From contig JALMLS010000307.1 of NCBI GenBank assembly GCA_038496445.1, positions 48,922 through 112,921 of the forward strand: a stretch of 64,000 bases of DNA. The letters run 5' to 3'. The position numbers were made by a program, and so were the translations under genes. Positions 21,856 through 33,142 of the stretch are shown piece by piece (positions within the stretch are counted from its first letter, which is position 1; each line of letters opens with the position of its first letter). This stretch comes from Trichosphaerium sp. ATCC 40318. Lineage: Eukaryota > Discosea > Flabellinia > Trichosidae. The notes below the pieces were generated by a model, which did no database searches, had not been told where the DNA came from, and saw only the letters and a list, made by a program, of their open reading frames with translations.

Positions 21856-23328
21856 TTAGTTGCGACCACGGAAACCACCGCGAGTACCACGACCTAAGAG
21901 AAAAAAAAAAATAAGCAAAAAGCAAAAAAAATCGTTAAAACAAACAACAAACAGGCTACAACGCAGTGTAACGCTCAGCGTTCGTAAAAAAAATAAACAA
22001 TAATTGTCCATTGGCTACGTACCACGTCCTCGGCCTCTGCCACGACCACGACCAGCACCTTGACGAGTGAAGGTTCTGCCAGAAGCTGTCTTCTTCTCCT
22101 TTGGCAATTCTTGTTTTGCGCGATTCAAGATCTTCAATAGAGCAGTAACACGGTTTCTCATACGTGTGTGGAGGTGAGACTTGGAGCATTTAATGTGGTA
22201 GTGGAGGTAGTTTCTGAAGGTTTGAAGGATATTCACAGTTTTGAATCTTTTATTACCTTCAAAGTGTCTCTTAAAGAGCACTAAGCTGTTATTTAGCGCC
22301 AAGGAATAAAATTCTCGCGAGAAAAAGCGGTACAACGGAAGGAAAAAATAAAATCACAAATTTTAGCATAAAACGGCTCAAAAACGCACCAAAAGTAACG
22401 AAACCATCAGCAGTTACACCAGCGGAACGCAACTCCATAGGTGCTTCTCTTTGTGAAAAATCAACAGAAGGGGCACCACCAATGGATCGTTTGAACTCCT
22501 AAATCGGTTTAAACACTAGATTAATACTAAGGTAAACCCAACGAGCGGTTTTTAGCGCACAAAAAAATTCTAGCAGCAAGTAATTTTGGGATTTTTGAAA
22601 AAAAAAAAAAAAAAAAAAAGCTTTTAAACGGTAGACGGTCTACGCGTTTTTGTGGCTACGTACATTTAGAAATACTTTACCAATGACAATGTCATCCTTG
22701 TCTTTGAAATTAATAGTGAAAATAACTTGCACGCGGTCATTGCCCGAGGTTTTAATGTAAACTTTTTCGTCGGTCATTGCGCGAAATGGAATGCAAATCG
22801 GTTGGTCGATAGTTCCACCTTTTGTGAGTACATCGAAAGCATGCTCGAAAGGAGCGGAGTACAAGTGAGTCTTCATCATTGCGATGTCCGTGCACACTTT
22901 CTCTATACGCATTATTAGCGTTAAAGCGCGCTGGTAGTGTTTTTAAAGCTTCCTTGATTTGTTTGAGTGATCTTACCTGGGTTTTGTGGTAAACTGTTCA
23001 AGTCGATGCGAACAGTTACGTCGTAGCCTGGTTCAGTATCTACGACAAGTGGGCCATAAATGGACTTGGCTTTAGCGTCAGCGCCGTATTGTTTGAGCTC
23101 TTGAAAGCATTTGATAGAGATCGAGACGTTGAGCTCTGCTTTGTTGCCCTGTGTAGTATAAACGTGGTATTGGACGCCGTCAAAATCAGCACAAGTCATA
23201 TCAATACCAGTTTGCTTGCTTTATAGCGATCGTAAGGTACAATTCAAGAGATCATGTACATACGTTTGTTTGAGCTTCGCTTTGAGCGTCTCTTCCACAA
23301 TCTTGTTAGCTAGCTCGAGGAGGATCAT
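21856..23328 (-). CDS. ARPC2: Arp2/3 complex subunit 2 (p34-Arc) with RG-rich tail
   Basis: Six exons on the minus strand: 23328-23264, 23218-22977, 22902-22664, 22498-22390, 22280-22023 and 21893-21856; 951 bases, 316 residues. The start MILLELANKIVEETL matches ARPC2. Further landmarks are ADFDGVQYHVYTTQGNK, GPLVVDTEPGYDVTVRIDL, FSAPFEHAF-like YSAPFEHAF, FTINFKDKDDIVIGKVF, FRNYLHYHIKCSKSHLHTRM and TASGRTF. ARPC2 forms the core of the Arp2/3 complex with ARPC4 and binds the mother filament. Other members usually end shortly after the KTF/RTF motif. Here about 30 more residues of alternating Arg and Gly follow (GAGRGRGRGRGRG and then RGTRGGFRGRN), encoded partly by a separate last exon. Confidence 0.96.
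22596..22619. repeat. A/T homopolymer in ARPC2 intron
   Basis: A run of about 21 A on the plus strand, i.e. a poly-T tract within the third intron of the minus-strand ARPC2 gene. Comparable tracts lie near 24161-24180 and 46681-46698. They look like expanded polypyrimidine tracts. Confidence 0.7.
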
Positions 23329-23614
23329 TATGCCTAGTGTGGTAGCAAATTTTTCTATCAGAATAGCTTTGACAACCGTTACCAGTCGGTTAAGCAGTTA
23401 AACCCTTTTTATTCACAAAAAAAAACCCAACTTGACGCGTAGACATAACAACTAAAACAGTGTAAAGCGAGTAGCGCTAAACTATTTTTACTACTTCTGT
23501 TTTTTTTGAAGTTTTTTTTGGTTTTTGAATGAATACCACAAATGCGAGTGTCAGGAGCGAAGCGCTTCTGTTTTTACAAAGGCTTTTCATAGAAAGAGCC
23601 ATGTGGGAGGATGA

Positions 23615-25933
23615 TCAAGCAACAAAACCATCAATGCTGCTACAAACGATGTCCATAACTTGCCCGATGTACTCGACATCCGCCTTTAAAAAAACAGCGT
23701 TAGTATTAATGAAACGTAGTGTAACATTTGTAAGAGGGGACGTACTGCTGTTAGGCACATGACTGGCTTAATACGTAAGACGTTTCCATCCAATCCTCCC
23801 TTGCCAATAAGCAAGTTGTTCTCTTTGAGCATCTCTAAGATCAATGCAGCTGTTTTACCATCTGGTTGTCGTGATTTCTTATCCTTAACAATCTCGACAC
23901 CAAGCATAAGACCTACAGAGTGCTATTAAACGACAAATCCTAAATTTAGCGCAGAGGAAAACATGGTTTTTTTTTCTTTGTTTTTTGTTGTTTTTTTTTA
24001 CTTACCTTTGCCTCTGACGTCACCAATGAAGTCATACTTCTTTTGTAAATCCTCCAACTTCTCTTTCAAGAGTCCTCCAAGCTCTAGAGCACGCCTTTGG
24101 ATATGTTCTTTATCGATCACATCGAGTACAGCTGTAGCAAATGACGTTAACAACAATCCCAAAAAAAAAAAAAAAAAAAAAGTGTTTCGGAAATTATACC
24201 ATTGCCAACAGCTGAAGCTACTGGATTTCCACCGTATGTGTTGAAATGAATTTTTTGAGCTAAACTTTTAGCAATTTCTGGAGTCGTCACGACTGCTGCA
24301 AGTGGTATACCATTACCAATACCTTTGTTATGATAGTAAGTATCAATACATGATCATCATGTTAAAAAAGTCGTAACATACCTTTAGCACAAGTGACAAT
24401 ATCAGGTACGACACCATGATTCTCGAAATCCCAGAAACTAGTACCAGTTCGTCCAAAACCTGTTTGCACTTCATCTGAAATACACACGCCACCATGTTCA
24501 CGTACAATACCGTATACCTCCTCAAGGTAACCTTGAGGCATAACAACTGTACCACCAACACCCTAAGTTAAGCGTTCAGTACAGACGAAGAGTTACTTCC
24601 ATGAGAACGAACATCACAAAAAGAGGCTAAAAAATTGAATTTCTTGGATAGAATCCAGAAAAACTTTCGAGAAGAATGAAAAAAATTTGAAAAAGTAAAA
24701 AAAGTTAAGTACCTGTATTGGTTCAGCAATGAAACCAGCAATACTTCCAGTTGTTGCTGTGCGTATCAAATTCTTGACATCCCATGCGTATTTTGATGCC
24801 ATATCAGGATCATCGTACTTGAACGGTCCTCTGAGGGAGATTTTATTAAAACAACGTCTAGGAATGGTTTACGTACTGGTATCCGTCTGGACAGAGTGCG
24901 TGGTGTACGCTAGTTCCCTTTAAAACAATAAAATCAGACGAGAAAGTAGGCCAAGTTTCAGAAAATGAAAAAAAGTTTCAGGTGAATTACGTACTTGTGT
25001 GACAGGGTATTTCCATGTATGATGTGCTGTTAGACCCATTGTAGATGGGCTCATACCATGGTAGGCATTTCTCAAAGCGATCTTACGAAAAGGGAAATTA
25101 GTGGCTCAGAAATGCGTATATTGAGTTTTAGGTAGTACCATATCAGCGTTGCCTGTATGGAGTCTTGCCATGAGCATAGCGAGGTCATTTGCTTCAGACC
25201 CAGAATTAACGAAATAGCACACTACGCGGAGTCAATAAATCTATCAAAACAGTAGCTGAAGCGAGAATATAGCACTTGTGATTGATTTACGAGGTTTTCC
25301 GTAGCGCTTACCTTTCAAATCACCGGGAAATTTGGAAGCAAAATTTTTAGCGTATTTTGCGATGTTCTCATGCAAATAAATGGTTGTGGAGTGTTGTAAG
25401 CTGAAGAAATAATAAGACAACGTCGAAATAAATAAATATTTATCGTACAGGTCCATCTGCTGTTTTGCCACAGCTGTAACATGAGGGTGACAGTGCCCAA
25501 CGCTTACAGTGACGATACCTGTTGTGTGTTTTTGATTTAAAAAAAGATATCCCGTACAGCTTAGTTTTCGTACCTCCAATAGCGTCCAAATAGCGAGAAC
25601 CCTCTTCATCCCAAACATACTTGAGTAGAGTTAATTTAAAAGTTATTCGTTAACGGAAGTGCAAGTTGAAAGATACTGTACCTGCATTTTACCTTGTGCC
25701 ATCAAGAAAGGCTCTTTGTAGTATTTAAACAACGCAGGATTCAGGTGCTCATCACGGATCTCTAAAATCTCCTCCTTGGACAGCCCTGTGTATGGTGCCG
25801 GTTGGAAATCGAAGGGTGGTAGGCGAGGTGCGCGTTTTGTCGTATATTTGCGAGTAGCGGCGTGTTTGGTTGTTCTAATACTTCTAGTACATACTCTACG
25901 ATTTCTAGAAGCTGCAATTGATTGTCTAAGCAT
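23615..25933 (-). CDS. AGXT2: Mitochondrial class III aminotransferase, AGXT2 type
   Basis: About eleven exons from ATG 25933 (exon 1: 25933-25682) to TGA 23617-23615. The N-terminus is Arg/Ser/Thr-rich without acidic residues ([20 protein letters not shown]), a good mitochondrial presequence. Then come [20 protein letters not shown] and the [21 protein letters not shown] and [19 protein letters not shown] segments. [20 protein letters not shown] and [14 protein letters not shown] follow, then the PLP lysine in [14 protein letters not shown] and [13 protein letters not shown]. The match is to alanine-glyoxylate aminotransferase 2, a PLP enzyme that transfers amino groups between alanine (or beta-aminoisobutyrate) and glyoxylate/pyruvate. 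4-Aminobutyrate aminotransferase and ornithine aminotransferase are more distant. Family assignment is firm; substrate preference is inferred. Confidence 0.9.
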
Positions 25934-26035
25934 GGTGTATTGTACTAGTAGATAGAACTTTAAAAAAAGAGCGAGTTTTCTGCCTTCAAAGCCACTTTGC
26001 TTAGTTAGACGAGCAAATCTGTTTGCTCACGAAAT

Positions 26036-26935
26036 ATGCAAGGTGACGGGCAAAACCTTCACCAAAACTTGCGTAATGCGCACCTTGCCAATACCAAACA
26101 TGAAGACAACCAACAGCTCGTAGTACACGATTTAAACCCAGTACTTGTGTTACAACAATCTGATGGCAGTGGTTACAGTAATCAGGCACTTTCACCTACT
26201 GTAGACCAGGTGGTACAACTATTGATCGTTGTTTAATTTTTTTTTTACAGTTTTTAGGTCCAATCACAGGCTGGATACGTGCAGACTACACAAATAGCGC
26301 GTACGTGACAGATGTATCCATTTATTCGTTTCTAACGTCTGAATTCGTAGAAGGAGGCATACAACATAGCTCTATGGATCAACAATGCGCAGCATTTGTT
26401 TCAAACGAGGTAAGTTGGTTAACTTGGCAAATACCAATTAAAACACAATAAAGTGTCTCAAAACGGTTGCAAGACGCTTAAAATACTAATTTTAACGCGG
26501 TTGTATTATCAACTAACACTTTCTCGTTGTTTAAAATAGTTTTTGTGGCCGTTAAGGGACTTACGCCTTTAGATACGCGATGGAAGCATGGAGAGTGCGA
26601 ATGAGGTAATAGCGAGTCATACACAACCAAGTGTTGTCGCTGGGCCAATCAGACCTATAGAAGACACTATTGGAGATGATCCACACCCTGAGTCTGCTAA
26701 AAAGCTTAAATTGAGAAAACAAGACAATCAAAAAAAATTAATCATTTGCTTTCTACGCGCTGCAACGCGCGTAACTGAAGAGGTATTTGGTTTTTTATTT
26801 CGTTTTTGGCCACTATTTACTTCAAAAATACGCCCAGCTAATAGTTATACGCTTATATAGGCGTCTCATGGTGTTAGATGTCAAAATCAAAAAAGTCCTC
26901 CACTCGATAAAGCAAAGTGCGTCTACATTTTGTGA
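26036..26935 (+). CDS. Unrecognised protein, about four exons
   Basis: Proposed exons: 26036 to about 26208, about 26252-26409, about 26575-26782 and about 26861-26935, joined with GT-AG signals. The first exon is Q/N/H-rich (MQGDGQNLHQNLRNAHLANT). The second reads FLGPITGWIRADYTNSAYVT and IYSFLTSEF. The third ends with a basic stretch (SAKKLKLRKQDNQKK). No domain recognised. The basic stretch could be a nuclear localisation signal, and the protein may be a nuclear factor. The joint between exons two and three is the weakest: the obvious acceptor gives a stop, so I used the next AG. Confidence 0.4.
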
Positions 26936-27301
26936 TTGTTCTTCATAGTGTGCTAATTATAACCGTCTTTCTAGATTGTACAATATTTTTAATGACAACG
27001 TGCGTCACACTGTGGTTTTGCAATGTTGAAATTTTTTTCTTCAAAAAAAAACTTTGTTTTCTTCTTAAGTCCTTGCTGTGGTATAACTTGACTTGATGTT
27101 TCTGGTTTCGAGTTTTTGTTCGCGTGTTTAATTTAGTTTTGTTTTCACATTCTAAAGGCTACAAATAAATTACACTAGTTGACATTTTAACCTAGATTTA
27201 AACTCACAAACTTTTTTTATGAATTTTATTTTTTTGAAGACTTGTGACCTTTTTGCCTTATCTCACTCATTTAATAGTTTCGTACAGACCCTCCTTTATC
27301 A

Positions 27302-28788
27302 ATGTCTGTATTTTGGAAATACACAAAGCGTGAAGTATACACATCGAAAGAAGTTCATAAAAACCGTAAAACTGGCGGATACAAAGGTACGTCTTTTTTC
27401 ACCTTTTTTTTTTTTTGACATGATTTTTTTTTGTTGAAATAATACTCGCTTGTACTTACACGTGTTTGTCTATTTTATTTAGGATTCAGTGGTGTACGTT
27501 TTCGTAATTTCAGAATGCCAGGAGAAAGCAAGATAATGAATGAAGAGCTTGACAAGGTTGAAGCTTTCATAAAGTCATCAAGACAGAAATTACTCACTGA
27601 CCTCGTCATGGCCTCTGAGAATTATACTTTTAAGCAAGACAGTACTTCTAGATATAATCGTAAGAGATCAGCAACAGAAGCTCAGATAACAGGACCACAA
27701 GTAGTACGTACACTTTGTGACTAAGTTATATTTTTTTTTATTTTTTGAAAAAACCCTGTTCCGCAAGAAAGAAAAAGCTCCTTTTAACCAAAATAATCGG
27801 TAAAAAAGTAGTGTAAATATATATACTATCACTACAGGCTTACAATATTTTAATAATTTTTGTTGGTGGGGTAAATTTCGCCTGTGAATGGAAATTTATT
27901 TTCGACTTTTTTTTTGTTTTTTTTTCCTTCAGGAGTTTATTCGTTTTAGACTCTGCTTGAAAGTACTCCTGACATCGGACCACCTATCCTTCCAGGAACA
28001 CAGGTAGACGTTAATCAAGTTTCTAATGACTTTTGTTTAAATACGAGTCAGCAGGATACCCTTGTAGACGTGCAGCAACATAAACGTGCTCGAACAAACC
28101 AACATTTATCACAACAAGAACAATCTTTACTTCAGAATTTATTGACACCAATCGCTATTGAGGGATTAACGTACGACAACCGCCCATTAAGCTTTTTTTT
28201 TTTGCACTCAACATACATAGCCAGTTATTTGAATATCAAATCAAATCGAAGCAACTTTCATTTCGGCTTTATTTTTTTTTCTTATTTTTTTCTGATTATA
28301 TTTTTTCTAGGCTACTGGGAGATCCACGTGTCATAGCACATTTACGTAGTTTAAAAACAACAAATAATAATAATAATGGTCTTTCTGGTCTTGTTGGGAT
28401 ATTACCTGTTTTAGAGTCTGTCAAACAACAAAAAGACAATTCAACAAATAATTTGGGCATGGTACAAATGAACTACAACAGAGACATGTCTGATGTCCCT
28501 GCACTTACAAGATTACAAGATAATAGACAACAAATGCTTCAACAACAACAACATCATCAGCATCACCAACAACATCAACAAATCCAACAGATGGGAGGAC
28601 AAATGGGATTAATACAGAGCAGTTCTTTATCTTTACCAAACATTGATTTACAAAATCAGACTGAGACTAAGATTGAGGCTCATGGTGTTGTTGATGATCA
28701 TGGTCGATCTTTTAATTTAGACTTAAAAATGGATCATGGTATAAGACTTAATCAAGCGTCAACTAGAGGCACTCTACAGAACCAGTAA
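27302..28788 (+). CDS. Q/H-rich protein, unrecognised
   Basis: Five exons join cleanly: 27302-27386, 27483-27700, 27950-28003, 28052-28170 and 28311-28788; 954 bases, 317 residues. The N-terminus is basic and compact (MSVFWKYTKREVYTSKEVHK, then GGYKGFSGVRFRNFRMPGES), followed by a predicted helix NEELDKVEAFIKSSRQKLLT. The last exon contains short Asn, Gln and His runs (TTNNNNNG; QQMLQQQQHHQHHQQHQQIQ) and ends ASTRGTLQNQ. The pattern of a small ordered N-terminal domain and a low-complexity Q/N-rich tail is typical of transcription or RNA-binding proteins, but no DNA- or RNA-binding motif is recognised. The GGYKG segment recurs in nothing else here. Confidence 0.6.
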
Positions 28789-30157
28789 AGTGTCATCCAA
28801 TCATCCAATATTTTTATGGATTGGTCCCAAAAAAGGTTTTTCTGTACAGTTTTTTTTGCCTCCTTGGCGTATTGGTAGCTGTTGGGATAAGTGTGTTCTC
28901 AAATAGATCTATTGCCAAAATTGAAATGCATGGCTATGTAGTAGTGTAGTGTTTTTTCAAGGCATTTTGTAAATAATAATAAAAAAGTTAGTAGGCTGAA
29001 CTTCTTTATTGATTGTAGCGCTTTGAATGAGTTTGTGTTACAACGTCTTGTGTCACTGACGCTGACTGTCACTGCCAATGCTGTAACAGGCATTGGGTTA
29101 TCATTGATATTAGTATTGCTTTTGTATTGACCCATCATGTAAATAACGCATAAAGTCACATACTTGTGTTTCGTTTCTGTTTTGTGCACTTCTGAAATTC
29201 CAAGTTTTTTGATTTAGAGTTTATAACCGTTAAATAAATTCCACCAAACGTTTGCTAAGTAGAGGTACTGACGCGTGGAGTGTCAATGGTAATATTCGCT
29301 AATAACTACGTCCACTACGAATGGAATAAGACAAGTAGAAAAAAAATTACTCGTTTCGTAGCACGTTTCGCGAACCAAAACCTTGATGCCTCGCTTGTGA
29401 AAGGACCAGTATAATGCTTGAGCTCTATGAAATGTGCATTATCCATATTTGAATAGTTTACTTGGATATTTCAGAGAAGCGTATCCCACAATTTGTTTTT
29501 TGGATAATATGCAACGTATAAAAGTATTTTTGGATTACCCATCAAATGATGAAAGAACCTTGTGCTTCTTTCATAAAGAACAACGACTTCATAACCGAGC
29601 ATGATATTATAGAAAGCACATGAGATGGCAATTTCTCCTTCCTACTATCGAAGGGCTTTAGAACTGTGGGCACTAGGGGTTCCTAAAGTCTTCGAGCGAC
29701 TGCGTGACTTGTGTTTCTAGTGCGACCTTGTCATACGGATCCGGTTACTCGACGTATAGTTGGATTAAAAGGTCTAGTGCAGAGTGTGTGTATTTCTATA
29801 GTGTCTGTCTCAATGAGGTTGGCGGCGAGCAAGCTACTCAATGTCTCAACTGCTATCTTCGGTTCTTCTACAGCTGATGATCAAGGTAGTTGCGTTGTTT
29901 TTGCTTGTTTTTGATGATTGTGGTAACAATAGCTTTGGTAGGTAAGATTGCAGAGCTAGCGAAAAGAACAAAAGCTGAGTGTTCTAGAAATAGTGTTATT
30001 AGCTCTTGTCATATTTCTCTTGACTAAAAGCACTGTTGTCAAAAATTGGCTCTTATCTATTGATGATATTCTATTTTATAGATCCGTGTCACATTCTCCT
30101 TATTGAATTGTGGGTACACTTGAATATATCTGATAGTTTACTTTTTTTTTTTTACAT
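28789..30157. other. Intergenic, no gene supported
   Basis: About 1.4 kb. Frames at 28899-29189 (minus) and 29711-29914 (plus) lack domains, and splice partners were not found. No tRNA with recognisable A and B boxes and a foldable cloverleaf could be identified by eye. It ends with the 3' flank of the next minus-strand gene. Confidence 0.4.
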
Positions 30158-32734
30158 CTAATTTACAAAGTGGTCATTTTGTTGAGCACAATCATCAAGC
30201 AGTGGTTGCATCCATCTAGATTGCCAGTCACGTTCGTTTAATTTCACACGAACACATAGTTCCTTTGAACCATCATCATACATTTCAAGTACGAATTGTG
30301 CCTTATTATTAGGATCAAGCAATCTACAATCAGGAACACGTGACTCAAACTGAAACGACTCAAGAAGACCCTCATCCTCTGGATTGAATTCGTCTTGTCC
30401 GTAAGCATAATCATCGTCGTCTACTTCATACTCTAGAGTACGCTTTCTCCTTTTTGCTGGTTGCTTACGCCTCTTTCCATTACTTCGTTTGGTCTGTCTC
30501 GTAGCTAGCCATGCTATTAGCACAAAGAGGAAAGAAAAATAAAAAGAATAAATTGTTACCTCTCTTTCTCTTGCGGCGTGTGTTCGTAGTATACGTTGGT
30601 TGCGTTGGGTAGGGATCATCCAATATCTTCCATGTTTTACTATTGTATGTCTCTAATATATCTTCTTCTTCGTCTGCTTCGTCATCGTAGTTGATCTCAA
30701 ACTGACCGAATGTCTGAAACAAATCAATAAATATAGAACACTTCAAATTATACTTTGTTTGATAGAGCGTACCGCGTTATATCTAGAAACAGTACCAGGC
30801 CACCAACGACCATTCGACCATAAAATCATGACACGTTTTCCAACTAAGTCGGCAGGAGGTTCTTCCTACAAGAAAGGTCAAAAAACACTTTTCCAAAACA
30901 CACTAATTTTTTCTTTTCAAAAAAAAAACCAGTACCGGTGCCTGCTCTTGGGAGATATCTGAGTACTGAGGATACGTGTGGCGACCAGTACTACCTTGAG
31001 CCGCTCCCGTAATGACATTATCGAAATCAACCATTTGAGTATCAGTGGGTTGTGCAGCGGACACTAATAGGACACCACGCTGATACATGATATCGGCCTT
31101 TCCACCTGCAGTCTTATCATCATACAGTACACGTCCTCTAGCGTTTTGAGACAAGAACGCAGTGTCCCTATCATGAACAAAAGTCGGCTTTTTTTGTGAC
31201 TGACCAGAGAGGTAAGTGAAATCCGAGTTTGTGAACCTATACACGTTTTGCATAGCATCTTGTTCATTAAAACCTTCGAATTGGTGTATCACTGGAATCA
31301 CGTGACACTCGAATCTCTTGGATAGCGTTTCGTAGATAACTTTATCAACGCCTTCCAACTGGTCACCGTCAAGCTTAGAAAAAGGGTATCGACCAGTGAG
31401 GAAGATGCCAAGTTGTTCTGAGTTTTTAAGAGAAATTAGAACAACGATAACAATAATCAATATGAAAAATAGTTTAGTCACTTACCAGCTTCTTCGTTTA
31501 GTGCAGATTGCACTTCATTTGTAAAAGAACCGAGCATTTTATTCTCGGTCAAAGGCAAAACACGGACATTGTGACATTGAAGGTCTTGATTGGCGATTGG
31601 CGAACTGGACGACATCACATCATAGTGTAGCGCTATTACACGACCATCTGAAAAACATTGAGCTGTATAATCAGCTCCCTTTCTGTAAGCACACCAATGA
31701 ATAGTAGTTGATTCGTGTTCTCCTATGAGCATGTTACTTTTAGGTGCATTCTTCAAATTTCATTAATATAACCGTACCAAAAGTGAAGCGTTCCTCGACC
31801 CCTTTGTATGTTATGTCAATACTTCGATCCCATTTTGAAGGAAGAAATACTACCACGTGACCAACATGATCTCCCTTTTGAAGAGGTTCTGAATGATGTG
31901 TGAGTGCTGTGGCATAAGGTGCTATTTAAAGAGAAAAAAAAAAGACAAAATTGGATTTTCAACGAAAATGATCTTCTAGAAGTGACTGACCTTTTGGTTC
32001 CTTTTGATCAGTTGCTCCCGTAAGTACTGTAAATCCAGCCTTAGATAGAGTAACTTTATTACCATTACCAAATGCTTTCGATACAGCATCAGCAATGTTA
32101 CTGAGGAAGTATTCGCCTTCTGTCGTATCATACATGCACTGAACACCACTACGACACACTGTTAACTAATAGAATACAAAATACCATTCTAGCGTACTCA
32201 GAAGATTGCATTTCAAGCGACCAGGACATCCTGATAAAGACTTTTCGTTAGTTTTCGATGAAGTTCCCAAAAGGACAAAAAAAATAAATTTTCAATCAAA
32301 ATCATATTTGATTGAATGAAAGCTCACAGGCGTACCCTTTATTGGTTTTATTACCCCCTTTAGATGCGTTAAAAATCACTTGCAAGTTATCAAGGGTTGC
32401 TGATAGTTGGGCCGTGGTGTTTGCTGAAATAAAAAAAATATGTTAAAAACCCATCTCATATGACTAAAACGAACGTTGTGATAATGTCAGGCGAAGATTT
32501 TTCATCTCGTGTTGTGTTAGCGACTCGTTTCCTCCACAACATAAAATTGATCCTGTGTGTACTTCCTTGAGTGCATTGAGTACTCGCGAGAAGGTGCCAT
32601 CGTATGCTGAAGTTGTTTTAGGCGTTTCTACAAAGTAAAACGGGCGTACACGTTTTTACTTGTCCAAGGCAATGGCCCTTCCATCGGCACATGCGTGTGG
32701 CTTTATCAAAGGCATTAGAGTTTTCATCATCCAT
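30158..32734 (-). CDS. Protein with C-terminal Tudor/agenet-like domain and basic nuclear signal
   Basis: About eleven minus-strand exons. The proposed start MDDENSNAFDKATRMCRWKG is at 32734, but its join to the next exon (CGGNESLTQHEMKN region, about 32630-32480) did not resolve in phase, so the 5' end is uncertain. Middle exons carry EYFLSNIADAVSKAFGNGNK, HVGHVVVFLPSKWDRSIDIT and IFLTGRYPFSKLDGDQLEGV. Near the end VGKRVMILWSNGRWWPGTV followed by FEINYDDEADEEEDILE is a typical Tudor/agenet barrel, which in other proteins reads methylated histones or arginines. A strongly basic segment (NGKRRKQPAKRRKR) and an acidic stretch follow. I infer a chromatin-associated protein; the N-terminal half is unrecognised. 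Confidence 0.55.
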
Positions 32735-33142
32735 CTACAGTTTTTGGTAAGTTTTCGAAAACAAAGTGTAAACGAGAACAATTAGCATGTTATTGCGCCT
32801 CAGATGCAGTGGTACGAAATACGTTGAAGTTCAACGAAGTATTGCCGTGTGCCGTTCGTGAGTGTTTAAAATAGGGTTATATGCATACCTTTTCCTTTTT
32901 AATGCTTTTAACCGTTCGTTCAACAAAAACAGCGACAATAGTTAGCGAGAAGATAAACTGTTCCTCTCCAGTGGTAGAATTGTTATTTTTATGGTTTGTT
33001 ATATGATTGAAAGCGGTTGTTTTGACTCGCAAAGATTTTAGTACGCCGATTTTTGACAAAAGTCACAAAAAGTATGAACGGACTCAAAATTCAATAAAAA
33101 AGAAATGCCTTTGCTTTCTCTTTAACATCAGTCGCATCTTAA
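32735..33142. promoter_or_regulatory. Divergent intergenic region
   Basis: About 0.4 kb between the presumed start of the Tudor-like gene and GPKOW. It has no coding exon I trust; the 60-residue minus frame at 32877-33059 has no domain. It presumably holds both promoters. Confidence 0.4.

Noticed and set aside
22015-22335. RG-rich frame as a separate RGG-box RNA-binding protein
   Set aside because: The same frame carries the diagnostic ARPC2 C-terminus (HYHIKCSKSHLHTRM), so the RG tail belongs to ARPC2.
27483-27700. ELDKVEAFIKSSRQKLL resembling the ELDKVExFY helix of SPX domains
   Set aside because: The other SPX segments (lysine-rich N-terminal helix and downstream helical bundle) are absent; a single helix is too little.
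28855-28930. tRNA-like A-box sequence
   Set aside because: TGGCGTATTGG resembles an A box, but no B box or foldable cloverleaf follows.
29711-29914. 67-residue plus-strand frame
   Set aside because: No domain, no splice partners, no supporting context.
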